Assembly: GCF_000091045.1 (NCBI RefSeq)
Contig: NC_006692.1
Location: 327,221-391,220 of the forward strand
DNA length: 64,000 nucleotides
Direction of reading: 5' to 3'
Source of the DNA: Cryptococcus deneoformans JEC21
Taxonomy: Eukaryota; Basidiomycota; Tremellomycetes; Tremellales; Cryptococcaceae
Part shown: piece after piece, positions 1 through 12,329 of the stretch
Numbering within the stretch: position 1 is the first letter of the stretch
Layout: each line of letters begins with the position of its first letter
Program-made: the position numbers and the translations under genes
Notes under the pieces: generated by a model
What the model saw: only the letters and a program-made list of their open reading frames with translations
Database searches by the model: none
What the model was told of the DNA's origin: nothing

Positions 1-2657
1 TCCGCCTCATACTCACAATACCGCGATCCAGATACCGACGCGTCTCTGTCATTCGATACTGATGTTCCTATCGAGACTCAGAGCTGTATGAGTGAAGACT
101 ACTTGGATTCTGGTAGTGACATTGAAAGCGTTGTCGACGCCGGTTCTGACAACCAATTGGCGGACGATGAAGACGACGAAGTGGACATTGATACTGCTTT
201 ACAAGAAAGTGCGTCGTTACCTCGAACGCCGATTCTATTTGCTGGAAAGAAACGAGCCAGGGACTGGGAGCAAACCCTAGAGGGTGACGGGGATGATGAG
301 GCAGAGGCAGAGGTGGTTTTAGGGTGGCCTGTTAGAAAGGGAAAGAGTGGAAAGAGTAAGGCTGTTGGCAGAAAACCTAACAAGTTTGCCAAAAGGGTGG
401 GTTTATTTCATGTTCCTGCACGGCGCCTCCTAGTGGCCTGATCATCGACGCGTTATGCCTCTGTAATTGAATATATATCGAGAATGCGTTGAAGGGAACT
501 TTGAGTATCGACTAACATTTGGAATTATAGCTTTCAACGTCTAGCAATGAGAAGATGGCGCCCGCACAAATGGGACGTGTCGTTTCCATGGGTGGTATAA
601 CCAAAGGCATCAGCGATTTGGCAAGTTCATATTAACTTTATTCATCATACGTAACTAATCTGTATCTATAGAGTGCCTCTAGCACCATCATTTCTATGAA
701 CGTTGACATCGCACACGCGAACCCTACACAAGACTCGGCGCATACATCTGAAGCCATCTCTCGCGCTGCTGGCTGTAGAATCACTTCTAGGCGTCTCAAA
801 AACCGCCATAACTGTTCTAACAAGCGAGAGAAGCGCAAGCGAGGCACTCGTCATTTTCAACAGCTTACTGCGAGCGATGATCCCTTTGTCACTCTTCCTG
901 TTTTGCAGAACTGGAAAGGTCTACAGCGGTTCAACACCGAGGTTTCTGAAATGGATGTCAGCGAGGCTGAGACGGATAGTCGGTATGACAGCGATGCTAC
1001 GATGAAGTCTGCCTCGGATATTGAAAGGTCGACCATTGATGTCATTGTTCCCCGCGCTGTTGTCAAGTCAGATGTTCGCCCTCGATACGAGCCAGAGCAG
1101 CCTCTCAGCAACAAGCAACTCGCATCCCTCGATTGTGAGCTCACTAAATCTAGTCGAGGTATCCAGCGCCTTCCTCGTCATCGCAATTTCCCCGTCCGTG
1201 CTGCTGGTCAACATGGCACTTCCCAGCTTCGTCGTACATCTCCCACCTCCCTTCTTCCCGCCCGACAAGTCATGACTCGCCGTGGCTCCCTTCGCGCACC
1301 TCTTCGAGACTCTTTCAGAGACTATCTCGACAATATCCGGCCTGGTGCAGATCGACGCGTTCCGGGAAGGTGCGAGTTTACTCCAGTCATGTCAGGGGAA
1401 CTCTTCATCGCTCTTCTTCGTGCTAAGGCAGTTGCGCGCAAAGCTCGCCGTGACGCAATTAAAGCTTTCAACGAGAGGACTAAAGATGGCGCCTGGCGCG
1501 CCTGGGTCGGCAATTATGCTCTGAGAGAGTTCATTCCTCCCGTGAGACAGTGGTGGCTTGAAGACTTGGCTCCTCAAGATGAAGAGGCCGCGGTCGAAAA
1601 CCTTCTTCCCACCGACGAAATTAGGGAGCTCCCTTCGTCTTCTTTGGCTGACTGTACATACGAATCGCAGCCTCCTACTCGCAAGCGCACGCATAGCGAG
1701 ACACTGATGTCTGACTCTATGCCCGCGGAAGTGCCTGCTCCAGATCGTCAAGTCCGTCAGCGCACTGTGATCGAGCCATACAACGCATCTAGCCTCCGTC
1801 GTCAACGTGCATTTGAGACAGCTCGTCGAGTTCGCGAAGCGGCCCAGCAAAGTCTCCTGGAGATGCTTCGCCTTGAAGCTGAGAGGATTGCTCATGAAAG
1901 AGAGGAAGAAGAAAGATTGCGAGAAGAGGCAAGGTCGGCGGAGTTCAGAGCGGCTCAGGAGGAGGCGGATGCAAGGATTGCCAGAGAGTTAGAGTTAGAG
2001 GAAGCCGCCATCAATAACGGCCCTGAAGTTGAGAGCGTGGACGATGAACCCGACGAGCCTCGTCGAGCGCCAAGTCCTGCCATCACCGAAGCTTCTATCC
2101 GTTCGGATCCTCCACCGTACGAGCCTCCTTCTCAACCCCGGAACGAACCTTCTGCGTCGCCTTCAGCCCGATACATCCCCTATCGTTCTCGACCTCGTAC
2201 ACCCCCTCGCGGACCCGAGTCGCTTCCGACATACACTCTCGACCGCTGGTCGGCGAGCTCTCCTCCTCCCCCACCTCCGTACAATGCTCAGACCGATAGG
2301 CAAACCATCATTGCACCAAGAATTGTCCCCGAAGAGGAAGCACCTCGAGAACATGAAGTCTACCATTTTGGTGGTATTGTTCGACGATGTTCTTCCGCTC
2401 GACGAGATACAAGTCCGGGACCTGCTCATCGAATTGCTGGTGCGTATCCCGGTCCCTCGCAGCAGGTCAGGATCATCGCTCCCGTTCCCGAGAGACCTCA
2501 TGTCGATGCTGCGCGAGCATTTGAGGTTGCAGTTGATTTGGAAGAAGGAGAGGATGTCGAGCAGGAAATTTGGGAGGAGGAAAGAGGGGAGGATGAGCCA
2601 CAGCCCGTCGGCGCTTTGCAGAGAGTTTTGAGGTTTGTTTGGGGTCGAAGGCAATGA
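1..2657 (+). CDS. Low-complexity protein of unknown function, 5' end outside the window
   Basis: I do not recognise a family. The reading frame is open from base 1, so the start lies upstream. Exons are 1-396, 531-620 and 672-2657, about 823 residues visible. The first intron is GT-AG. The second starts with GCAAGT and ends TATAG, so it is a GC-AG intron that keeps the frame. The N-terminal part is acidic (runs of Asp/Glu). The middle is rich in Arg, Ser and Pro. A charged helical stretch encoded around 1860-2010 (ERIAHEREEEERLREEARS...) looks like coiled coil. It is followed by a proline-rich tail with PPPYEPP and SPPPPPPYN runs, which could bind WW or SH3 domains. No membrane segment or catalytic motif is visible. 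Joining of the exons is well supported; function is unknown. Confidence 0.7.
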
Positions 2658-3525
2658 GCATGATACGCTGAGGCTGGTCCTTGAGCTAAAAATTTCCTTG
2701 GTTCTATCTTTTCAACGTAGAATACACGCAATTTTATAACGACAGGCAAACAACAAATGTTTACTATTATTCAACCAACCTCAAAGTCTTCTCGTCAACG
2801 TCATGTTGCGATAGGTATCATATCACATAATATGGTCTTTCATGAGTTTTGGTTGCATATTTCTTCTGGGATTCTCGTAACCATTTAAGCCCATAGAATA
2901 ATCAAACTTCCGTTGCTTACCGTTCCAAAACTAAGAACATTCTGGGGGCTCAGATCATAATCATAGCTACATAAGGGCGTGTTGTGACCATTTATTTGTA
3001 CATGTGTAAATACCTCGCTGTCTGCAGTGCCACCCCGCCATTCGTTAGTCGTTGCTGCACTTTCCGATGGTTACGTATGTTGCACCCTTCAGCCACGATC
3101 AGCAATGATTTTGGCCATGCTGATGGGAAAATCGAAACCCGGGATTCAATTTCGTTCCTTGTAGTTCACTACCTCCACCTCCTCCACATTCCACTTTGCA
3201 TCCATATTCCACTTTATTTGCCTCCACTTTGGAAAACCTCCACCTTCCTTGTGAGGCGGCGACGTCAGATATGTTTACGTAAGTAACCACATGCGGCGCT
3301 TCTTGTGCGGCGGGTGGGAAGTGAGATGGAGGTGGATGATGGTGGAGGTGGAGGTGGAGGCTGCCCATTTTGTATGAAGATGATATGATGAAAAAAGATA
3401 ATGCTGTAGTAAAGTAGCCACCATCGATTGCATATAAAGTAAGGGTCGGGGTGTCAAGAGGAGAGTCCTCCATTTGACCAATTATTTTCTCTTAGTGAGG
3501 CTCATTTAGTCCCGCACCGAACATC
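2658..3525. other. Intergenic region, transporter promoter with GA/CT-rich repeats
   Basis: No gene seen. It holds the terminator side of the upstream gene and the promoter of the transporter at 3526. A CTCCACCTCC-type block near 3170-3240 faces a GGTGGAGGTGG-type block near 3327-3362, an imperfect inverted repeat of simple sequence. Short ORFs here are low-complexity and not convincing. Confidence 0.5.
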
Positions 3526-5471
3526 ATGTCGAACAAAGCTCAGACCGCCCTCTTCTTCTCCGTACACCAGTTATCCAACCAGCCACAGCACGAAGACCCC
3601 CACGCATCTTATCAACCGTCAACTACGTCTACTATAGCTCCAGAAATTGAAGAAAAGGCATTGTCTACTTCGAAGACGCCTTCTTTAAAGGTCGATCATT
3701 TTTCAAACGACGCCAAAAATGAGGAGAATGGGGGAGACATTGACGGAGAGAATGACTCACTCAGGACAAGCGGAGAAGGCCAACTTGGAATTACAGACGA
3801 GAAAGAAGACCAAATACCATCTCGCCATGGTGGATTAGGAATTAAAGTCTCTCAAAGGAAGAAATGGGGACTTTTAGCTCTTTTCAGCCTGTCTCTTGTC
3901 ATTGATCGTGAGTCAGATCACAGAGTCTATTCCCGGCAGCCCTCCAACTGATGGTTTCCATTGCAGAATGGTGTCTGGCTGCTTTCTATATCCTCACTCC
4001 CCCTATCACCGACTCTATGCAAGTTCCCTTCGCCCAACAATCATGGGTCATCACCTCCTACACAGTCACCTTCGCCGCTACTCTCCTGTTCTGGGGCCGA
4101 GTCTCCGACCTCTACTCTGCTGCACCTGTCTTCTCTTACGGTATTGTCACCCTCGGGGTATTGAACTTGATCATCTCCTTCCTGCCGGAGAGATATTCTT
4201 TCTTCATTTTTCGGGCGCTGTCTGGAATAGCAGGTAGTTCTTCTGTGCCCTCTGCTTATAGGCTTATCATCGCTGTATTTGAGCCTCATGAGCTGAACAA
4301 GGCTTTTACTATCTATGCTATGAGCGGCGCTCTTGCGAATTCTACAGGAAATATTATTGCTGGAATCATTATGTTGATCCCTTCTGGCGGACAAGGTGAA
4401 GCTTGGAGGTGGTTCTTCAGGATCATATCGGCTATTGTATTGCCCGTGGGAGTGTGGTCAATATTTTGGATTCCAAGAAGCAGGGGTGAGAATTCCGATG
4501 TAAACGATAAATTGGCAAGAATGGATCTTCCGGGATGCTTCATGTGAGTCAAATATTCGACGAATAGTTTACTGAATGAATACTTACGGAAACATATGTG
4601 CAGGATGTTAGTGGCGATCGTTCTCTTGATCCTCTCTTTAACTCTCGGCGCCTCAAACGGCTGGTCAACGCCCGGGTTCATCGCACCTCTCATCATATCG
4701 GCCATTATTTTCCCAGCGTTCTTTGTCTGGGAATCCCGCATCAAGTCCACCCACGCACTCCTCCCACCATCAATATGGCATTATCATAATTTTACCCTTT
4801 GGGTCGTCTTTGCTCTCCTGGGCTATACCTGGTGGTCGGTTAACTTTTTCGCACTCATTGAGTATTGGTTGGAATATATGGGTGAAAAGGCGATCATCGT
4901 CTCATTGAGAGTCTTGGCGGAAGGCGTAACTCCAATGGTAGTCACCATCGTCCTCACTAAATGGGGGCGCTTGATGGAATTCCCCAGGATCTCGATCACA
5001 TTTGGCGGTCTGCTGGGCATAGCGGCGTATATCATGTTCATATTCTCTGGCACGCATGTTGGGAGAGATTACTGGCGATACATGTTTCCAGCCATGCTTT
5101 TTGGGGCAGCAGGGATGTGCATTGTCTTTACCGCTACAAGGTGAGTTTCCACCCAAAGATCTCAACGCTTCCTACTGATCTGATTCAAACCAAGTGTTGG
5201 TGCGATGTGCGCTGTTCCTGCAAGCATTGGGGGCGTAGCGGGCGCTACTTTGCAAGTGTCTTTTCAAGTAGGAGCTGCTGTATCCTTTGCGGTGCAAGCT
5301 GGACTGTTTACCATCAATGAAGGTGGGATATCCAATTTTGACAATCTCAAAGCTTCATTCTACTTTGAGTTGGGTTTCATTGCGTTATGGGTGATTGGTT
5401 TCTTGGTGTTCTATAAACCAAAGAATACAGAGGTGTCCGGGGATACAGAAAGAATTGCGGCTGGTCATTAG
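3526..5471 (+). CDS. MFS transporter, ATR1/DHA2-like drug or metabolite exporter
   Basis: Exons 3526-3907, 3967-4543, 4604-5140 and 5195-5471 join in frame to 590 residues. The first 115 or so residues are hydrophilic and cytosolic. They are followed by many hydrophobic segments. After the second helix comes GRVSDLYS, the MFS motif A between helices 2 and 3. FFIFRALSGIAGSS and GATLQVSFQVGAA are typical of the 14-helix DHA2 group that includes yeast ATR1. Substrate cannot be told from sequence; family members export toxic compounds, borate or secondary metabolites across the plasma membrane. The stop is 80 bp from the convergent LIP2 stop. A decayed inverted copy of this gene lies at 7.1-8.3 kb. 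All introns are GT-AG, 54-60 bp. Confidence 0.9.
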
Positions 5472-5551
5472 AACAAATCCTAATTATTGATACCTGGTCG
5501 GTATAAGCATATCCTGATAGATGTCGTCGTAAGCATGTATAATTATACTCT

Positions 5552-6680
5552 CTAAGCTCTTTGGGTCGAATCAGGCTCAGAAGGCCATCCCCCATGATTG
5601 GCATTCTTCTCCCTAGCATCCTGCTCAGCCTTCTGAACAAGTCCCCAAACCTCCCCAGCCTCGCCAGAATCTCGGTCATCAAGCGCCTTAATTTCCCTCC
5701 CAAACGTTTCGCCAAACCTGGGCATAATAGACCTGGCCACATCCTGCACACTCGGCAACTTTGACGGCATTATCCGGTCCCGCATTGCGCCCCGGGTAAT
5801 CAGGTTGTGTAATGACACCGCGCGAACGTCTGCGAGGCCACAAGCCATGACGAGGTCGAACCAGGCAATAGGTTCGGGGGTAATGTTCATAGCGAAACCG
5901 TGAGAAGTTATGCGGTGGCGGAGATGAATACCTATGGAGGCAACCTGAAGAACAAGATTAGCCAAACATGCATGCAATCGGGTGATAATAAAATTTACCT
6001 TTTCGGTGGGAGAAGAGAAGACTCCAACGTGTCCGTCGGGATGAGGTGCAAGGATGGTGTCAAGAGCCGAGGTATCTCGGACATAATTACCAAGCATAGC
6101 TTGCAAAAACTCGACATAACATCGTGTAGGAGTCTGTAGTTATTCGTTAACAGGAGATCACTTATCATCATCAGGCGGCACTCACTTCCATGACATTCAA
6201 ATCCAGTATAGGGTACCCAACTAGTTGTCCAGGGCCGTGGTAGGTCACTTGTCCCCCTCTTTTTGTAATGAAAAAGCTAGCTCCAACATTTTGCACCTTT
6301 TTTTCTTCCGGATGAAGTTCATTGGGATTAGGCGTGTTGTCTCGTCTGCCGGTAGTGTATGTTGGCGTATGTTCTACGACACTTTCGTCAGCTTATACAT
6401 TTCTTGGAAAAAGTCTGAATGTACCTAAGAGAAGGATGATATCCCCAAGACCCTTACTGCCTATAGGATCCTTGCTCTTTGCCGCCAGCCTTCGATCGAT
6501 TATGTCGTTTTGCAATTTCAGCCCGATTGGGTACGGCAGAGGTTCCTTGAAGATATGATATCGCAAAGGTGGAAGAGATGAAGAAGCGGAGACTGATGAT
6601 GAGCCTATTGGGCATGAAGCTGGTCCCAGTGACAGATTCTTGGCTTCACTGGAGAAGAGGCGGGCGAGTGAACGAGACAT
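5552..6680 (-). CDS. LIP2: Lipoyl(octanoyl) transferase, mitochondrial
   Basis: LipB/Lip2 moves octanoyl from acyl carrier protein to lipoyl domains, the first step of lipoate synthesis in mitochondria. Exons on the minus strand are 6680-6425, 6373-6186, 6133-5999 and 5944-5552, giving 323 residues. The N-terminus [15 protein letters not shown] is basic and Ser-rich, as in a mitochondrial presequence, and favours this start over an upstream Met at 6917. The family motif [16 protein letters not shown] is in exon 2. The catalytic Lys falls at the exon 3/4 junction (TEK then VASIGIHL), followed by [11 protein letters not shown]. The Cys is in [11 protein letters not shown], where the family usually has PCGI. 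The last intron (5945-5998) is 54 bp without a stop, so read-through would add 18 residues; removing it puts the Lys next to VASIG as in the family. Confidence 0.93.
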
Positions 6681-7084
6681 TGTAAGGTGAGGCGGTATTT
6701 CCTTCCTGAACGACAAATCAACGCAAAGGAATTGGGCGAAAGTCCTACGCGGATCAGAGAGTGGAGGGAGATGTTCCGATGGACGACATTGTGTTACGTA
6801 ATAATCCCAAGCCTGGTGCCAGTGCCCGAGAAGTATCGAATTCAGCGCGAAACGAACGAACAACACAACGATTCGAGTCTCGTTATCATCATTCCCGCAT
6901 TCTATACAGTGATCCATCTTTTACCAACGCCCCCACAATTTCCTTCATTTCTCTCAGCTCAACCCCTCGTCTTGAGAAACATTAAGAACATGACTATCCA
7001 GACCACACACCATCCTGTTTCAAACTGTCGTGATTGCCTGGACATCTTCTTGAAGTTGCTAAGTACGTAATACAGTCTTTTTGG

Positions 7085-8340
7085 ACGGTAGAAAGGTTGT
7101 CCTGGATGTCTAGAGTACCGGCCTGGATAGATACTTGGAGGAGGGCATCCGAATGTCGGCCATCTCGGATGGGATAGAGGTCGTCACTCCTACGTTATCT
7201 TTATGTCATCTGATCATACCACTCAGGTAGAACTTACTTATTCATGTTGACCAGCGCCATACCCGACTCTGTGAGTATGATGAATCCTGAGGAAAGGGAC
7301 TTCCAGTGTCATATGCCGGTTTGTGTCTTTTGAATAGATAATGGGAACAAGGCCCTTATGAAGCAGATCGGGCCAATGACCACTCTGAGGCGAGGGGTCG
7401 GGTCATTGGCGTCACTCACATTGCCAGGATAATGGCAACGATATGAAGTGATAGGTTGAGGTAGAATCCTGACCATCGCCACCAAGGACGACTCTCTTTT
7501 ACTGATATCAAGATTTGAAGCTGGAAAATGGCCTCGTGAAGGGAAAAAAAGTAGGATGAGGATGATGAAGATGATAACAAGAGCGATAAACACAGTGGAA
7601 GACCAGCCAGAAATCGGTCTCAAAGTCAAAAAGGGGACGAGCAGGATTGTAGCTGTGAAAATTCTGCACATCGTCATCAATCATAATGATGCTAACTACG
7701 ATAAAGAAAAACATGTAATTGAGCCAATCATGTCAAGCCTCATCTCTCTTTTGTTGGTGACGTTTACGTCATGGCCTCTAATCTTTGGAGTATACTTCAC
7801 TGATCCCAAGGATAGTGAAAAAATTATAACAACTATCAACCGGAAACGGAAGAATCATCAACAGGTCGACATAGACCCGTTGCAATCTTGCCCGTAGTAG
7901 CAGCTGTCGCGCCGGCCATTGCGTACTGGATGAAAGCCTTCTTCAACTCTTCCGTCTCAGAGTTGTCCATTATTTGATGGAACGCGGGTTGGACGGCCTG
8001 CGAGGCTCGATATCGCCCAAAAGCTGAAGAAGAATGTTTCTCGTTAGGAGAAAGGTCATGATGCTGATGAACTTCAAAGAAATGAATTAGAGTATGAAGG
8101 CCTGTTTTGCCGAGAAGAGTCTAACATGCGTCCCTAAAAAGAAGTAATGCCGCAAAAGTGAGAGCATAAGAGGTGATAATTCAGGATTGCTAAGAGAATG
8201 GCAGGTAAAGATCATCGACGATGGGCATGGTGATGATGAAGGATGCGGCAAGATACCATTGTATCCGGCGGCCCGCCACGGTGATACATCACTAGCGATC
8301 AACAAAAGCGCGACGCTACCCAAGATATGAGTGTGAATGG
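7085..8340 (-). pseudogene. Decayed inverted paralogue of the ATR1/DHA2-like MFS transporter
   Basis: Reading the minus strand from 8340 to 7085 recovers, in order, segments matching the intact transporter at 3526-5471: a first helix with YLAASFIITMPIVDD, then IITSYALTFAALLLF, then LKKAFIQYAMAGATAATTGK, then KIRGHDVNVTNKREMRLDMIG. These are followed by a helix with PISGWSSTVFIALVIIFI (7.6 kb) and finally IPSEMADI and ALLQVSIQAGT near 7.15 kb. Two in-frame stops lie ten bases apart (TAG at 8192-8190, TGA at 8183-8181), where the live copy has sense codons. A frameshift separates IPSEMADI from ALLQVSIQAG, and the stretch for the middle-to-late helices is missing. No complete N-terminal exon is recognisable. 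It cannot make a working transporter. It faces the live copy across LIP2. Confidence 0.85.
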
Positions 8341-9985
8341 GATGGCTGGCTTTGGATCCCCAACAAAGGTCAGGGAAGTATTTGAATGCTTGCCATCACA
8401 AGGTTTTAGAAATATGTCTTTTAGAGTATCAATATCCATGTGTCCTTTCAAGCTCACTCTTTGTTTTGTTAGCACACTCCACACTACCTTCTCATGCGTT
8501 ATTTCCATTGCAGTTGGGACTAAAATGCTTAGTAAGTGGGAAATGGAGGCGAAGGAGATTTCGTGGTCTAAGGCATGCTGATTAGATTGTTGGAAGAGAA
8601 GTCGGTCAAGTCACAAAGCTCGCAATTCTCAGGAAATGCTGAGGAAGAGGGAGGATTTGCCCAACAGAGCTGCTCGACCACAATGGCCCTGGTCCTCATT
8701 TTAATTATCGGTGTATCGCTGTTTTTGAGACCTATAAATGAAGGTCTGAAGCCAAAACCCCCTTCAATAAAGCAAACATTGCCGCCAATCGACATCATGC
8801 TGCCTGCTACTGTCGCAGCTACCAGCGAGACAAACGCCAGCTTTGTTGATAGAAGCACCTAGCCTCTCGCAGTTATGATGGGGTTGAATTAAACACCACA
8901 TAATCGCAAGTATCATCTCCATCTCACCCATGGACTTTCTCTGTCTCTCCTCTTCATTTGACTTCCATGGTTTCAAAATGCCTATCGCACCTATTTCTAC
9001 TTACGTCTCCCATGAAAAAAGCAACCTCCATTATTTGTGCTATTGAGCGCTAATATCTTGCCTATATATATGCAGGTGCTGTTAGTCGCAGCTGCTCTAT
9101 GCTTTGGCTGACGCAAGCCCCTTTGAGCCTACTCCATGCTTGGCTCATCATTGGTTTTGAAATTCGAATGTCGAAAAACAGAAAACGCGTAATAAGCTGA
9201 AGCTGCGACATATCATATCAAGGTCCAGGGCAGAAAGTAGGAACAAGAACCAAACGCGTTCGTCGGCTGTCCGGGATAGCGTGCTTTTTATCCGGCAATT
9301 AAGCTGAAGGCAAAACTTTATTTTTTGCCAAACCTCCGAGAAGCCCTGCTGGCCCTGAAATTGTTCCTGGTTGTTTACAACAAAAACAACAAGATGTTTG
9401 CGCGTCGGCCTGTGCTATATATCCTTACTTTGGCACGACGAAATAGAGAATGACAAATATGTGGGCATCTCTGGTGGCAAGAGAATATTCAATGCTGAAT
9501 CTGACGCTCCACTGCCTAGTAATCAAGAGCCCATGTCGAGACAAGCCCTGTGTCCCAAAGCCACATGATGTAAAACCGATCAAGATATAAGATTAAAAGT
9601 GGTGAAAAAAAAAGAAAACAAACAGAAGAAAAGAAACGGAGAACAACAGAAGGGTAGATGACTTCAGGGCACATTCACATATCTGTTCCTGACAGCTTCT
9701 CTCTTTCGGCTTCCGCAACGCTGAAGAGAGGAATTAATATTTGCCTTGCCAGTTGTTGTGTTCGCTCTGCACACTCAAACGTCCTCCCAAACAGTTATAA
9801 AGCCCAAAGGTGTAGATAGCCTTGTTAAGCTGGCCTTGACTTTTTGTCCACACTCACTGTCACTCTTTTGCAGAACATCTCTATAATCGACAGGGATCGA
9901 CAAGGCCCCAGTAATATTCACAACTTGCGACGCGACTGACATCACTCTGGACCTGTCAAACCGGCGTTAAGAATCAACGCACGCA
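8341..9985. other. Intergenic region upstream of the glucanase gene
   Basis: No gene that I can support. A minus-strand ORF at 8568-8858 starts with a signal-peptide-like stretch (MLLSTKLAFVSLVAATVAG) but has no recognisable body, conserved partner or splice pattern. The A-rich tract near 9605-9640 and the CT-rich leader before 9986 probably belong to the promoter and 5' leader of the glucanase gene. Confidence 0.4.
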
Positions 9986-12329
9986 ATGTACAGTCAACTC
10001 CTCGTCCTTGCTCTGGCATTCATGACTTCTGTCGATGCCCGTCCTAGGCTTGAACGACAATCGAAGTATCATCGCAGATCACTCATCGAAAAACGGGCGA
10101 CATCGGCGACGAGCGTCTCTGGATGGTCCTACATCGGGTGTTATAAAGATAATGGAGACCGAACGCTCAACGGTGACAAGAAGATCAGCACAACCATGAC
10201 TCCTTCCGTTTGCATCAGCTATTGCTCTGGGCTTGGCTATTCCTATGCCGGTCTTGAGTACTATGACGAGGTATGCCGAGCATTGTATCTTGTAGTCATC
10301 ATACGGAGCTGACGTTTCTCTTAGTGTTACTGCGGTAACTCCTTAGATTCCTCCAAAACTTCTGACGATAGCCAATGTCAATTTGCTTGTGCTGGTGACA
10401 GTTCTCAGAAATGCGGCGGTGTCTATCAGCTCGGTATCTATCAACTCGGCGGCTCAACAACCACGACGTCCTCTACCACAACCAAAGCTAGTTCGACTAC
10501 CTCCACTTCTGCTGCCGCTACCAGCACTTCTGCTGCTGCCACATTCGTTGGATGCTACAAGGATAACGGCGACAACCGAACGTTGAACGGCAGCAAGAAG
10601 GTTAGTAGCTCTGTGACACCTTCTGTCTGCAATAGTTACTGCTCGGGTCTTGGATATACTTATGCTGGAACTGAATCCTATAATGAGGTGAGCATTGGTA
10701 TAAACTTTCCAGCTGAATATTCACCTTCTTCATAGTGCTACTGCGGTAACACCCTTGATTCGTCAAAGGCCGCCGACAATAGTCAATGTCAATTTGCTTG
10801 TGCTGGTGACAGCTCTCAGAAATGCGGCGGTGCCTATTACGTCGGTGTCTATCAGCTCGGCAATTCAGTAACTACGACGTCGACAACGTCCAAAGCTTCA
10901 TCTACTACTACTGCCAGCACCAGCGTAACCGTCTCTGCTAACGCTGCCGTCACCAGCACTGTCGGTGTGGCAGCGGTCCCCAGCGCTTCAAGCACTAAGG
11001 CCCTCTACGCTCACCATATGGTCGGCAACACCTACTCTTACATACAATCCATTTGGGCCAACGATATCTCTCTTGCCTCTGCTGCCGGTATCGACGGTTT
11101 CGCCCTCAACTACGGTATTGATACATGGCAGCCTGCCCGTATTGCCGATGCCTATGCTGCTGCCAAGGCACAAGGATCCTTCAAGCTTTTCTTGTCGCTC
11201 GATGTCTCTTCTTTGAGTTGTTCTACAGCGTCTGACGCAGCCACTCACGTAGCCAGCATCGCAACCTACGCCACCCACTCTGCTCAAGCCACATATAACG
11301 GTAAAGTTCTCGTCTCGACATTCTCCGGTGAATCCTGTACTTTCGGCCAAGGATCTGTCTCGGCTGGGTGGACCTACTTCCGCTCCCTTTTAACGGCCAA
11401 GGGCATTTCGATCTATTTCCTCCCTTCTATTTTCTCCGATATCTCAACGTTCTCCAGCAACTCTTGGATGGACGGCGAATTCAACTGGAATGGTGGCTGG
11501 CCTACAGGCAGTACCGCTCTTAGCACTTCTTCTGACATTTCATATATGTCAGCGTTGGGCAGCAAGGGTTACATGGCCCCTGTGTCCCCGTGCTTCTTCA
11601 CTTACTATTCCCCGTCAAGTTACAACAAGGACTGGATTTACAGGTCAGACGACTGGCTCTTGGCAAGGAGGATGGAGCAAATCATCTCTATGAGGAATTC
11701 CTTTGACATGGCGGAGATCATCTCTTGGAACGGTGAGAATAGGCAAATCCCGCTATCACCATAGCATACTGATGAAATTTGGTCAGATTACGGAGAGAGT
11801 CATTACATTGGTCCTATCCGAGCCGATCAGCCCAACTCTCAGGGATGGACCGCCGGTATGCCCCACACCGCATGGCTCAACCTCATTGCTTATTACGCAC
11901 CCGCTTTCAAGACCGGATCTTATCCTTCTGCCAGTGATCAAATGATCCTCTGGACCCGCCCTCACCCAAAGGCCGCAACCCCCACGGCTCCGACCTGCGC
12001 CCGCCCTTCCTATTGGAACAACACCGATGATAATCTCTACGTCTGGGTTGCCCTCAAGGCGGCCGCTACGGTAACCATTACCAGCGGTAGCAACACTGGT
12101 TCCTGGTCCTTACCAGCAGGTGTCAGTAAGATCGGTATTGCAAGCGCCGCTGGTAGCATTACTGGCAAAATTGTGAGAAGCGGCACGACAGTGAAGAGCT
12201 ATGACTCTAGTGGATCCTTCAGCTATACTCTGTGAGTCAATATTAAATGTACTGGGGATGATCGCTCACATTTTCCAATACAGGACTCCCACTGATTATA
12301 ACTATAACTATTTCGTTGCCGCTGTCTGA
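9986..12329 (+). CDS. Secreted GH71 alpha-1,3-glucanase with two WSC domains
   Basis: Exons 9986-10270, 10325-10687, 10736-11732, 11787-12231 and 12284-12329 give 711 residues. Residues 1-18 form a signal peptide. Two WSC modules follow (about 45-135 and 170-255), each with GCYKDNGD, CSGLGY, CYCGN and CQFACAGDSSQKCGG, separated by Ser/Thr-rich linkers likely to be O-glycosylated. From about residue 300, KALYAHHMVGNTYSY and AGIDGFALNYGID start a glycoside hydrolase family 71 domain. Family members cleave alpha-1,3-glucan, the wall polymer that anchors the Cryptococcus capsule. WSC domains bind carbohydrate, so the enzyme is probably held at the wall. Introns sit at the same place in both WSC modules, just before CYCGN, so the module was duplicated with its intron. 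Substrate is inferred from family only. Confidence 0.92.

Noticed and set aside
5945..5998. Treating this 54-bp stretch as coding in LIP2
   Set aside because: It is open in frame, but it has GT-AG ends and its removal places the catalytic Lys directly before VASIG as in the family.
8568..8858. Minus-strand ORF with signal-peptide-like start (96 residues)
   Set aside because: No recognisable body, no even cysteine pattern, no splice signals, and it overlaps a plus-strand ORF of similar length. Kept only as a remark.
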